Assembly (NCBI GenBank): GCA_014376525.1
Contig: JACMRI010000146.1
Coordinates: forward strand, 1-35,639
DNA length: 35,639 bases
Source of the DNA: Bacteroidia bacterium
Lineage (GTDB): Bacteria; Bacteroidota; Bacteroidia; UBA4408
Direction of reading: 5' to 3'
In this document: in pieces, positions 1 to 7,872 of the stretch
Layout of the letters: every line of letters starts with the position of its first letter
How positions within the stretch are numbered: position 1 is the stretch's first letter
Notes under the pieces: model-generated
The model's input: only the letters and a program-made list of their open reading frames with translations
The model's database searches: none
What the model was told of the DNA's origin: nothing
Position numbers and translations under genes: made by a program

Positions 1-2993
1 GCGGCACCAAATCATGGTCGTTTGACTGGACTGCGCCGGCCACTAATATTGGTTCAGTAACTTTTTATGGTGCTTTTAATGGAAGTAATAATAATGGTTC
101 ATCAACAGGAGACATTATTTACACTACCACACTTGTAGTGCCAGCATGTTTATTACCTGCTACACCTAGTTTAATATCAGGCAATCAAACTCCGTGCGTA
201 AGTTCTACTCCTAGCTATAGCATTAGCGCTGTAAGCGGTGCCACTAGTTATAACTGGACTATACCATCAGGTTGGGCAGGAACATCAACTTCAACTTTTA
301 TTAATACAACTGCAAGCGCTACATCAGGTAGCATTACTGTTAGCTCAACTAATGCGTGCGGAACAAGTACCCCACAAGTACTCTCAGTAACGGCAAAAGA
401 AATAACATCAATAGGAATAAGTAAAACAAATGTAACTTGTAATAGTGGCAATAATGGTACTGCAAGTGCAAATCCTGTAGGAGGCACAGCACCTTACACC
501 TACAGTTGGGATACTTCGCCAATACAAACTTCGGCAACTGCAACAGGACTTACAGCAGGAGTATATAATGTAACGGCAACTGATGCTACGGGCTGTTCCA
601 GAACAATGTCGGTAACTATTAACCAACCAACGAGTTTAAATTCAACCGCAATAAATACTCATGTTCTGTGCAATGGTGGAAACACAGGTGCATCAACTAT
701 TGCGGGAGCTGGAGGAACTCCACCTTATACCTATAGCTGGAATACAACTCCAGTGCAAACAACATCAACAGCTACCTCACTAACCGCTGGTAACTATATG
801 TGCAATATTAAAGATGCTAATAATTGTACATCGTTTGGCTTAGCTACTATTAACCAGCCCACTGCATTAACTGGTACTGTAACAAGTACCAATGTATTGT
901 GCAAAGGTGGTAACTCGGGCACTGCTACTGCCCTGCCAAGTGGCGGAACATCAGGTTATACCTTTAGTTGGAATACTAGCCCTGTACAAACAACTGCAAC
1001 TGCAACCAACTTAGCAATAGGCACTTATACTGTTACTATTACCGATGCTAATAATTGTACAACTACTGCGCAAACCACTATTACTGAACCTACAGCAATA
1101 TTAAATGCAACGAGTAATGTTATTGCCAATGTATTATGTAATGGCAATTCAACAGGAAGTGCATCTTTAGCAGGTAACGGAGGTACTACATCTTATAGTT
1201 ATAGCTGGAATACGAGTCCAGTACAATCTACAATTACAGCAAGTAACCTAGCCGCTGGAACATACATAGGTACAGTAACTGATGCTAATGGTTGTACAGA
1301 TACCTCACACGTAACTATTAAACAACCTACCGTATTATTACCTAACATAACTCCAAGCCCTGCATATTGCCAAGGGTCGGCCACAGGTACTGCAGCTGCA
1401 GAAAACCCAGGAGGTACACCACCTTATATTTATAGCTGGAACAGCTCGCCTGTGCAAACCACAAGTTTTGCATCGGGTTTAGTAGCAGGTAATTATATAT
1501 TAACTATTACCGACTCTAATAATTGTGTAGCCACAGTAAGCACTATTATTACAGAGCCTACAGCATTATCAGTAAGTGCCATACAAACAAATGTATTGTG
1601 CAAAGGCGGAAACACAGGCACAGCTACAGCAACGGTCAATGGAGGTGCTGGAAGTTATAGCTACAGCTGGAATACCACACCAGTACAAACCACAACAACC
1701 GCTATAAACCTACTAGCAGGTGCATATACAGTAACAGCTACAGATATTAATAATTGTACAATAACAACAAGCATAACTATTACAGAGCCCACAACTACAA
1801 TAAGTGTAAGTACTACAACAACCAACTCAGCGTGTGCAAACCCCACAGGTACTGCCACTGCCACTGCCACTGGCGGTTCAGGTACGTTAAGTTACAGTTG
1901 GAATACAAGCCCAGTGCAAACAGTTGCTAATGCTACCAACATAGCATCGGGCACTTATACCGTAACTGTAACCGATGCTAATGGATGTGTAAATACTGCT
2001 ATGGGTACTATTACTAATCCATCGGGAGCTACTGCAAGCATAACTAGCATTACTAATGTATTGTGCAACGGTGGCACAACTGGTGCTGCAACTGCTAGTG
2101 CTACAGGTGGTTTAGCACCTTACACTTACAGCTGGAATACTTTGCCAACATCCACAGCTACTAGCTTAACAAATTTGGTTGCAGGTAGCTATACCGTAAC
2201 CGTAACCGATGCTAATAACTGTGTAACTACCGCTATAGCAACCATTACACAAACTGCTATTATAAGTGGTACAATTACTAAAGCCAATGTATTGTGCAGT
2301 GGTATGAACACGGGTAGTGGTACTATTACAGGTACTGGAGGTACATCACCATACACTTATAGCTGGAACACTAGTCCGGTACAAACTACTACTACCGCAA
2401 GTAATTTGTTTGCAGGTGGTTATGTATGTACTGTAACAGATGTTAATAATTGTGTAGGAACTAAAACTGTATCTATTACACAATCTACCATGTTAGCAAT
2501 AACCAAAACCAAAACAGAACCTTCGTGTGGAGTATGTGTAGATGGTGCTGCAGGAGTAATAGTAAGTGGAGGCTCTGCACCTTATATGTACAGTTGGAAT
2601 ACTTTGCCAGTACAAACTACGGCATCAATAACAGGTGTAGGTGTAGGTAAATATATTGTAACTATAACTGATGCTAACGGCTGTGTTAAAAAAGACAGTA
2701 TAACACTTAGTATAATAACAGGTATTGCACAACAAACAACCCAAAACACTACTTACAGCATATATCCTAACCCTGTTACACATGCGTTAAACGTGGCTGT
2801 AACATTACCACAAGCATCTACTACACAGTTGTATATTACTAATGTAGTAGGCGAACAATTAATAACTTATATGCAAGCGAGTACTACCACATTTACTAAA
2901 ATAATAGATGTAACAAACCTTGCAGCGGGTGTTTATTTTGTAGTAATACATACTAATAACGAAACTATAACTAAGCGTTTTGTAAAGGAATAA
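1..2993 (+). CDS. SprB-repeat, Ig-like domain-containing secreted adhesin with T9SS type A C-terminal sorting domain (5' partial)
   Basis: Frame 3 is open from the first full codon (GTKSWSFDWTAPATNIGSVTFYGAFNG...), so the ORF-track Met at 138 is internal. About 10 repeats of the type 'NVLCNGGNTG..GGT.PYTYSWNTSPVQTT.TA.NL.AGTYTVTVTDANNC'. The C-terminus 'YSIYPNPVTHALNVAV...LAAGVYFVVIHTNNETITKRFVKE' is a typical type A sorting domain. Confidence 0.9.
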   Translation, partial: GTKSWSFDWTAPATNIGSVTFYGAFNGSNNNGSSTGDIIYTTTLVVPACLLPATPSLISGNQTPCVSSTPSYSISAVSGATSYNWTIPSGWAGTSTSTFINTTASATSGSITVSSTNACGTSTPQVLSVTAKEITSIGISKTNVTCNSGNNGTASANPVGGTAPYTYSWDTSPIQTSATATGLTAGVYNVTATDATGCSRTMSVTINQPTSLNSTAINTHVLCNGGNTGASTIAGAGGTPPYTYSWNTTPVQTTSTATSLTAGNYMCNIKDANNCTSFGLATINQPTALTGTVTSTNVLCKGGNSGTATALPSGGTSGYTFSWNTSPVQTTATATNLAIGTYTVTITDANNCTTTAQTTITEPTAILNATSNVIANVLCNGNSTGSASLAGNGGTTSYSYSWNTSPVQSTITASNLAAGTYIGTVTDANGCTDTSHVTIKQPTVLLPNITPSPAYCQGSATGTAAAENPGGTPPYIYSWNSSPVQTTSFASGLVAGNYILTITDSNNCVATVSTIITEPTALSVSAIQTNVLCKGGNTGTATATVNGGAGSYSYSWNTTPVQTTTTAINLLAGAYTVTATDINNCTITTSITITEPTTTISVSTTTTNSACANPTGTATATATGGSGTLSYSWNTSPVQTVANATNIASGTYTVTVTDANGCVNTAMGTITNPSGATASITSITNVLCNGGTTGAATASATGGLAPYTYSWNTLPTSTATSLTNLVAGSYTVTVTDANNCVTTAIATITQTAIISGTITKANVLCSGMNTGSGTITGTGGTSPYTYSWNTSPVQTTTTASNLFAGGYVCTVTDVNNCVGTKTVSITQSTMLAITKTKTEPSCGVCVDGAAGVIVSGGSAPYMYSWNTLPVQTTASITGVGVGKYIVTITDANGCVKKDSITLSIITGIAQQTTQNTTYSIYPNPVTHALNVAVTLPQASTTQLYITNVVGEQLITYMQASTTTFTKIIDVTNLAAGVYFVVIHTNNETITKRFVKE
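400..2710 (+). repeat. About 10 tandem SprB-type protein repeats (~75-80 aa each)
   Basis: Ten YSW(N/D)(T/S)xP(V/I)QT-type cores, each followed by 'VTDANNC/GC' and preceded by 'VLCNGG'-like segments. Confidence 0.85.
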
Positions 2994-3177
2994 AGGTATT
3001 TATACTGTAGTTATTGATATAAATGAATACTTAAAAAAGACTAAACTATTTCATTAGTTTTAACCTAAATAAAATATCCTCTTAATAAACTTAAAAAACA
3101 CTAAAGTTAAAAATACAGCGTAAACTAAAAATATCCTGTAAGCTGAAAATTCGACAGTTTCAAATATCCACAAATTA

Positions 3178-3219
3178 AAGCAACGCCTCACGTGTAATGC
3201 GTGGGCGTTGCTTCTTTTT
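3178..3219 (+). terminator. Rho-independent-like terminator downstream of the adhesin
   Basis: AAGCAACGCC (3178-3187) pairs with GGCGTTGCTT (3204-3213), with inner CACG/CGTG, followed by a short T-tract (CTTTTTG). Confidence 0.6.
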
Positions 3220-3381
3220 GTGGGCATAGGTCGTCGAATACCTCAATCGCAAAGGAAAAGCAACGTTCCCGCGCTATTTTTAATTGTAAATGCACCATAA
3301 ACTAAGTAAGCAATTTGTGTAGGCTTTACAAAAAAATAGACGTTGCAAACACAACTAAACACAATTTAAAACTTTAGAAAA

Positions 3382-5219
3382 ATGAAAAAAATAATTTTAT
3401 CCCTACTACTTGTTTACAGCAGTACCATCGGTTTTGGTCAAGAAAACATTTTTACAAATTTACCCACAATCACTTACGAAAATTTAACAATCCCGCAAAA
3501 GGAATTATACAATAAAATACAAGCGCAGGGAGTATATTCTGCTATAAAATTTGTACAAACAGGTGCTATACAGACTATTGCAAGCACAGGTAAATTAAAA
3601 ATAACCTTACCGTTTTTATTCTGTAATAATATGACTTTTACAGTAAGCGACATACGCTACACCAATGCTAATAATTTTTACTGGGTGGGCAAAGCTATTA
3701 ACACAAACGATACCAACTGCGCTACAGGAAATTTTACATTAATGAAAAACAACGGTAAATTTATTGGACATTTATCATTAGAAGATAAAAGCTATGAATT
3801 ATTTGATTTAACAGGTGGGATACAAGTAATTTGTACAACTATATTAGCTGGTATTGGAAAAGATTGCGCAACTGCAAGTACGCAAGCTATAACTACTACG
3901 GCTTGCCAAGCCCCAGGTAACTGTACTGATAATAAAACCAAAGTATTAGTACTTTACACTCCCGCAGCGGCCGCAATAGAGTCTGATATGAACGGTAGAG
4001 CAGCTCTAGCAATAAACCAACTTAACCAAAACTGGTTAAATAGTGGTATTAATAATGCTGTTAGTTTAGCATCAGTACAACCGTTGAGTTTTACCGAAAC
4101 GGTTAATTATTCTAATGATATAGATAACTTAGCTTTAAACTCATCAGCACAATTTTTACGGAATTTATATATGGCGGAAATTGTTGTTTTATTAACAGAC
4201 GGAAATTACAATGGAATTGCTGGAATTGTTAAAACAGTAGATGCGTCATGTACAGAAGCATTTGCAATTGTAGAACTCAAATACTCAACGACCGCTCGTT
4301 ATACATTTGCGCATGAAGTAAGTCATTTGTTCGGAGCTAGACATGATGACACTCCTGTAATTACTAATGCAAAAGGCTACAATTTTAAAACTGGAACTGG
4401 AATATTCGGTTGGGGAGGAAAAAATAGAGCTACTTTAATGAGTACTGGAAATGGTAGCGCTTTAACTCCAACTAATGGAGTTAGAATAGAGCATACATCT
4501 AATCCATCTGTAAATTATTTAGGAGTTGCTACTGGCGATGCTACACACGACAATGCGACCAAAGTAAGTAGTAATATAAATAAAATAGCCGATTTTTATC
4601 AAGACCCTATTCCTAACTCTACATTTTGTAATCTTAACCGAATAGGTTCAACTTGCCTTACAGGTCAGGCGTCTCAGTTTTATTGCAGTGTTATTTATTG
4701 TACTAACGTTATTGGGTATACATATACTTGGTTTATAAGCCCCGATGCCTTTACTTGGACTCAAAAAGCGGTAAACGTAATATATTTATTACGTTTACCG
4801 ATTGGGATAATTATGTAAAATGCGAAGTTAGAAACTCATCAGGTATTATTGTAGAAACATTACAACGAACACAAAACGATATTAATGGATTTGGTCAATG
4901 CTTTAGTTATTCACTTTCGCGACTTAAAAAAGAAATTGAGCCAAAAGCACCTCAAATATCCATATTGCACAATGCTATAAAAATATATCCTAACCCTACT
5001 GAGGGTAAAGTAACTATTGATATTATAAGCGAAACTAACGATGTAGTAACGCTTAACATATACGAACTTAATAATAGAGTAGTATATACGCAAAAAAACA
5101 TAGCATTAACAAGTGGTTTAGCAACTCTTAATCTTAATTTAGATTTACAATCGGGGTTATACACCCTTAAAATACAGGGGCAAACAACTAATTACATAGA
5201 AAAATTAATTATTCAATAA
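3382..5219 (+). CDS. Reprolysin-like (M12B-type zincin) metalloprotease with T9SS C-terminal sorting domain; apparent -1 frameshift near 4763-4768
   Basis: Signal peptide MKKIILSLLLVYSSTIGFGQ. HEVSHLFGARHD zinc motif at about 4312-4347 and a Met-turn-like 'TLMS'. ORF 3382-4818 ends in an out-of-frame tail. ORF 4728-5219 continues the domain (SGKRNIFITFTDWDNYVKCEV...) and has the sorting tail 'IKIYPNPTEGKVTIDI...GLYTLKIQGQTTNYIEKLIIQ'. Confidence 0.8.
4769..4800. repeat. Perfect inverted repeat: 14-bp arms, 4-nt loop
   Basis: CGGTAAACGTAATA-TATT-TATTACGTTTACCG, one nucleotide downstream of the A5 run at 4763-4767 where the two protease frames meet. Confidence 0.9.
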
Positions 5220-5240
5220 TAACTTTTAAAAATAGAAATT

Positions 5241-5438
5241 ATGAAAACCAATTTAAAAATAGTAGGACTTGTATTAGTGGTAACGTCTTTATTCGCTTGT
5301 GAAAAAGAATACTCTTGTCTTTGTTATGATGAAACTTCAGATCCAAAATCTTTCACTATAAAAGATACGCATCGAAATGCAAAACGTACTTGTGAAAAAA
5401 TGAGTAACAATACAAAGACTTGTAAACTGCTAAAATAG
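5241..5438 (+). CDS. Small Cys-rich lipoprotein, family A, copy 1
   Basis: MKTNLKIVGLVLVVTSLFAC lipobox, then CxC and two further Cys (YSCLC...RTC...KTC). Confidence 0.7.
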   Translation: MKTNLKIVGLVLVVTSLFACEKEYSCLCYDETSDPKSFTIKDTHRNAKRTCEKMSNNTKTCKLLK

Positions 5439-5586
5439 TAGAGTAATAGAACTCACAATAGGTTTAGCAACTCTTAATCTTAATTTAAATTTACAATCGG
5501 GGCTATATACCCTTAAAATACAGGGACTTACAACTAATTACATAGAAAAACTAATTATTCAATAATAACTTAAAAAAATAGAAATT

Positions 5587-5775
5587 ATGAAAACCAAACT
5601 AATAAGTAGTATAGTAGTAGCATTTTTATTTTCATGCAAAAAAGAACACACATGCGTTTGTTCTTATCCAAATGTAGATCCTAAAGGCATTATAATAAAT
5701 GATACAAAAAGTAATGCAAAGCGAATTTGCGAAAACTCCCCCAATGATATAAAGTATTGTAAACTAATAAAATAG
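5587..5775 (+). CDS. Small Cys-rich lipoprotein, family A, copy 2 (divergent)
   Basis: MKTKLISSIVVAFLFSCKKEHTCVC...DPKGIIINDTKSNAKRIC...KYCKLIK, matching the family architecture. Confidence 0.7.
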   Translation: MKTKLISSIVVAFLFSCKKEHTCVCSYPNVDPKGIIINDTKSNAKRICENSPNDIKYCKLIK

Positions 5776-5783
5776 GTAATACC

Positions 5784-5817
5784 AAATAAGACTTTCTTAC
5801 ATAAGAAAGTCTTATTT
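5784..5817. terminator. Hairpin/terminator-like inverted repeat after lipoprotein copy A2
   Basis: AAATAAGACTTTCTTA-CA-TAAGAAAGTCTTATTT, perfect arms. Confidence 0.6.
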
Positions 5818-5948
5818 AGTTTTAAAATTATACAATGCCAATTATTAATAGTTTAGTACTTTAAATTTAGAGTGGCAATTGGGGCTATATACCCTTAAAA
5901 TACTGGGACTTACAATCAATTACATAGAAAAACTAATTATTCAATAAT

Positions 5949-6164
5949 ATGAAAAAATATACTTGGCTAACATCAATCTTCTTAATTATATCATGTACTT
6001 CATGCTACAAAAAACATAGTTGTTATTGTGATGATAAATATCAAAGAGATCACGATGGTATTATTATAAAAGGACTTAAATCTCACGCTGAAAAAAAGTG
6101 TGCCGAATATGAAGTCCAAAATAAAAAAATAGAACCTAGCTCCTATTGTTATTTATCGTATTAA
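5949..6164 (+). CDS. Small Cys-rich lipoprotein, family B, copy 1
   Basis: MKKYTWLTSIFLIISCTSCYKKHSCYCDDKYQRDHDGIIIKGLKSHAEKKC...SYCYLSY. Confidence 0.7.
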   Translation: MKKYTWLTSIFLIISCTSCYKKHSCYCDDKYQRDHDGIIIKGLKSHAEKKCAEYEVQNKKIEPSSYCYLSY

Positions 6165-6199
6165 TAATTATAGAAAGTATTGACTTAAAAATAAAAATT

Positions 6200-6259
6200 A
6201 TGAAAACCAAGCTAATCAGTATTATAATAATAGCAATGACTTGTAAACTACTAAAATAG
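6200..6259 (+). pseudogene. Internally deleted family-A lipoprotein remnant (19 codons)
   Basis: MKTKLISIIIIAMTCKLLK*: the start resembles copy A2 and the end plus downstream 'ACTTGTAAACTRCTAAAATAGTAGAGTAATAGAACTCACAA' matches copy A1 (5420-5459). The central Cys-rich part is missing. Confidence 0.75.
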
Positions 6260-6407
6260 TAGAGTAATAGAACTCACAACAGGTTTAGCAACTCTTAATC
6301 TTAATTTAGAGTTGCAATCGGGACTATATACCCTTAAAATACAGGGGCAAACAACTAATTACATAGAAAAATTAATTATTCAATAATAACTTTTAAAAAT
6401 AGAAATT

Positions 6408-6623
6408 ATGAAAACCAATTTAAAAATAGTAGGACTTGTATTAGTGGTAACATCTTTATTCGCATGTAAAAAAGAATACACATGTGTTTGCAATAACGAC
6501 CGAATTGATGCAATAGGTATTAAAATAAAAGATACTAAACGAAATGCAAAGAAAAAATGTAAAGAAGTTGAAACAAACAGCCAGCTTAGTAGTTTACCAT
6601 TAACTTGTAATATAACAAAATAA
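6408..6623 (+). CDS. Small Cys-rich lipoprotein, family A, copy 3
   Basis: MKTNLKIVGLVLVVTSLFACKKEYTCVCNNDRIDAIGIKIKDTKRNAKKKC...TCNITK. Confidence 0.7.
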   Translation: MKTNLKIVGLVLVVTSLFACKKEYTCVCNNDRIDAIGIKIKDTKRNAKKKCKEVETNSQLSSLPLTCNITK

Positions 6624-6733
6624 CTAAAACCTAATACTAATTATTAATAATTTAGTGTTGCAATTGGGATTATATACCATTAAAATACAGGGGCAAACAA
6701 CCAATTATATAGAAAAATTAATTATTCAATAAT

Positions 6734-6949
6734 ATGAGAAAATACACTTGGCTAATTTCAAGCATTTCAATTATACTATGCACTTCGTGTTACAAAAAAC
6801 ATAGTTGTTATTGTGATGATAAATATCAAAGAGATCACGATGGTATTATTATAAAAGGACTTAAATCTCACGCTAAAAAAAAGCGTGCAGAATATGAAGT
6901 GCAAAATAAAAAAATAGAACCTAGCTCCTATTGTTATTTATCATATTAA
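6734..6949 (+). CDS. Small Cys-rich lipoprotein, family B, copy 2
   Basis: Near-identical to copy B1 over residues 20-71; the Cys in 'KKCAEYE' is Arg here ('KKRAEYE'). Confidence 0.7.
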   Translation: MRKYTWLISSISIILCTSCYKKHSCYCDDKYQRDHDGIIIKGLKSHAKKKRAEYEVQNKKIEPSSYCYLSY

Positions 6950-6981
6950 TTATGGAGCTCAATAACTTAAAAATAGAAATA

Positions 6982-7197
6982 ATGAAAACAAATTTAAAAA
7001 TAGTAGGACTTGTATTAGTGGTAACATCTTTATTCGCATGTAAAAAAGAATACACATGTGTTTGTTCCAATCCTTATATAGACCCTAAAGGCTTTATAAT
7101 AAAAGATACTAAAAGAAGTGCAAAGCAAAAGTGCAAAGATTATGAAACAAACGGAAAACTTGGCTCTTTACAAACCACTTGTAACTTAACAAAATAA
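6982..7197 (+). CDS. Small Cys-rich lipoprotein, family A, copy 4
   Basis: The ORF track starts at 6931, but the conserved start MKTNLKIVGLVLVVTSLFAC is at 6982. Confidence 0.7.
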   Translation: MKTNLKIVGLVLVVTSLFACKKEYTCVCSNPYIDPKGFIIKDTKRSAKQKCKDYETNGKLGSLQTTCNLTK

Positions 7198-7200
7198 CTA

Positions 7201-7244
7201 AAACCTAGTTAGCGTTTCTTATGTAAGAAACGCTAATTAGGTTT
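7201..7244. terminator. Hairpin/terminator-like inverted repeat after lipoprotein copy A4
   Basis: AAACCTAGTTAGCGTTTCTTA-TG-TAAGAAACGCTAATTAGGTTT, 21-nt arms with a single G.T wobble. Confidence 0.6.
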
Positions 7245-7377
7245 TAAAAAAAACATAATACTAATTATTAATAATTTAGCGTTGCAATTGGGGCTATATA
7301 CCCTTAAAATACAGGGGCAAACAACTAATTACATAGAAAAACTAATTATTCAATAATAACTTTTAAAAATAAAAATT

Positions 7378-7593
7378 ATGAAAACAAATTTAAAAATAGT
7401 AGGACTTGTATTAGTGGTAACATCTTTATTCGCATGTAAAAAAGAACACTATTGTCATTGCTCAAATCCTTATATAGACGCAAAGGGATTTATAATAAAA
7501 GATACTAAACGAAACGCAAAGAAAAAATGTAAAGATGTTGAAATAAGTAGCCAACTTAGTACTTTACCATTAACGTGTAACATTACAAACTAA
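7378..7593 (+). CDS. Small Cys-rich lipoprotein, family A, copy 5
   Basis: MKTNLKIVGLVLVVTSLFACKKEHYCHCSNPYIDAKGFIIKDTKRNAKKKC...TCNITN. Confidence 0.7.
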   Translation: MKTNLKIVGLVLVVTSLFACKKEHYCHCSNPYIDAKGFIIKDTKRNAKKKCKDVEISSQLSTLPLTCNITN

Positions 7594-7595
7594 AC

Positions 7596-7643
7596 AAAAA
7601 TCTAATAAGCGTTACTTATGTAAGAAACGCTTATTAGATTTTT
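7596..7643. terminator. Hairpin/terminator-like inverted repeat after lipoprotein copy A5
   Basis: AAAAATCTAATAAGCGTTACTTA-TG-TAAGAAACGCTTATTAGATTTTT, 23-nt arms with one mismatch. Confidence 0.65.
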
Positions 7644-7727
7644 TCAACATAATGATAACTGTCCAGTTTCACAATGTTGTTGAAAGAATTTGCTTTTTTA
7701 AAACCTCAACAAAATAACTAAAACAAC

Positions 7728-7757
7728 AGCCCACGACCTCAATCGTGGGCTTGTTTT
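7728..7757 (+). terminator. Rho-independent-like terminator
   Basis: AGCCCACGA-CCTCAA-TCGTGGGCT followed by TGTTTTTT. Confidence 0.7.
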
Positions 7758-7872
7758 TTGGCACACTATTTGAAAAAAAAGTAAAGAAATTAAAAACGCA
7801 AAATAACGCATGGCTATACCTCTACTTTAACTCAATTAATTTCATCAACTAACAATTTAAAATCGTATTAAA

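Larger units (their letters stand above)
5115..7643 (+). repeat. Tandem array of small Cys-rich lipoprotein genes interleaved with copies of the metalloprotease sorting-tail DNA
   Basis: Sorting-tail sequence (GGTTTAGCAACTCTTAATCTTAATTTA...CAATCGGGGYTATA..ACCCTTAAAATACAGGG...ACATAGAAAAAYTAATTATTCAATAATA) at about 5115-5240, 5461-5586, 5864-5948, 6282-6407, 6649-6733 and 7273-7377, each just upstream of a lipoprotein ORF. Confidence 0.85.

Noticed and set aside
248-1870. Minus-strand ORFs in the SprB-repeat gene
   Set aside because: Repeated V/L-rich shadow translations produced by the repeats on the plus strand.
400-2710. CRISPR-like periodic repeats
   Set aside because: The periodicity (~225-240 bp) is diverged protein-coding SprB-type repeats, not short identical repeats with unique spacers.
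4763-4800. Canonical -1 programmed ribosomal frameshift site
   Set aside because: The zero-frame codons CAA AAA do not give an X_XXY_YYZ heptamer and the stem starts 1 nt after the G following the run. Kept only as a frame-break observation with slippage or sequencing error as options.
6931-6981. ORF-track start at 6931 for lipoprotein copy A4
   Set aside because: The extra N-terminal 17 residues would precede the conserved signal peptide and overlap the previous gene; the homologous start is at 6982.
5115-7643. CRISPR array or IS element as an explanation for the interspersed repeats
   Set aside because: Repeat units contain lipoprotein ORFs and sorting-tail DNA; no transposase or terminal inverted repeats with target duplications, and no spacer-like segments.
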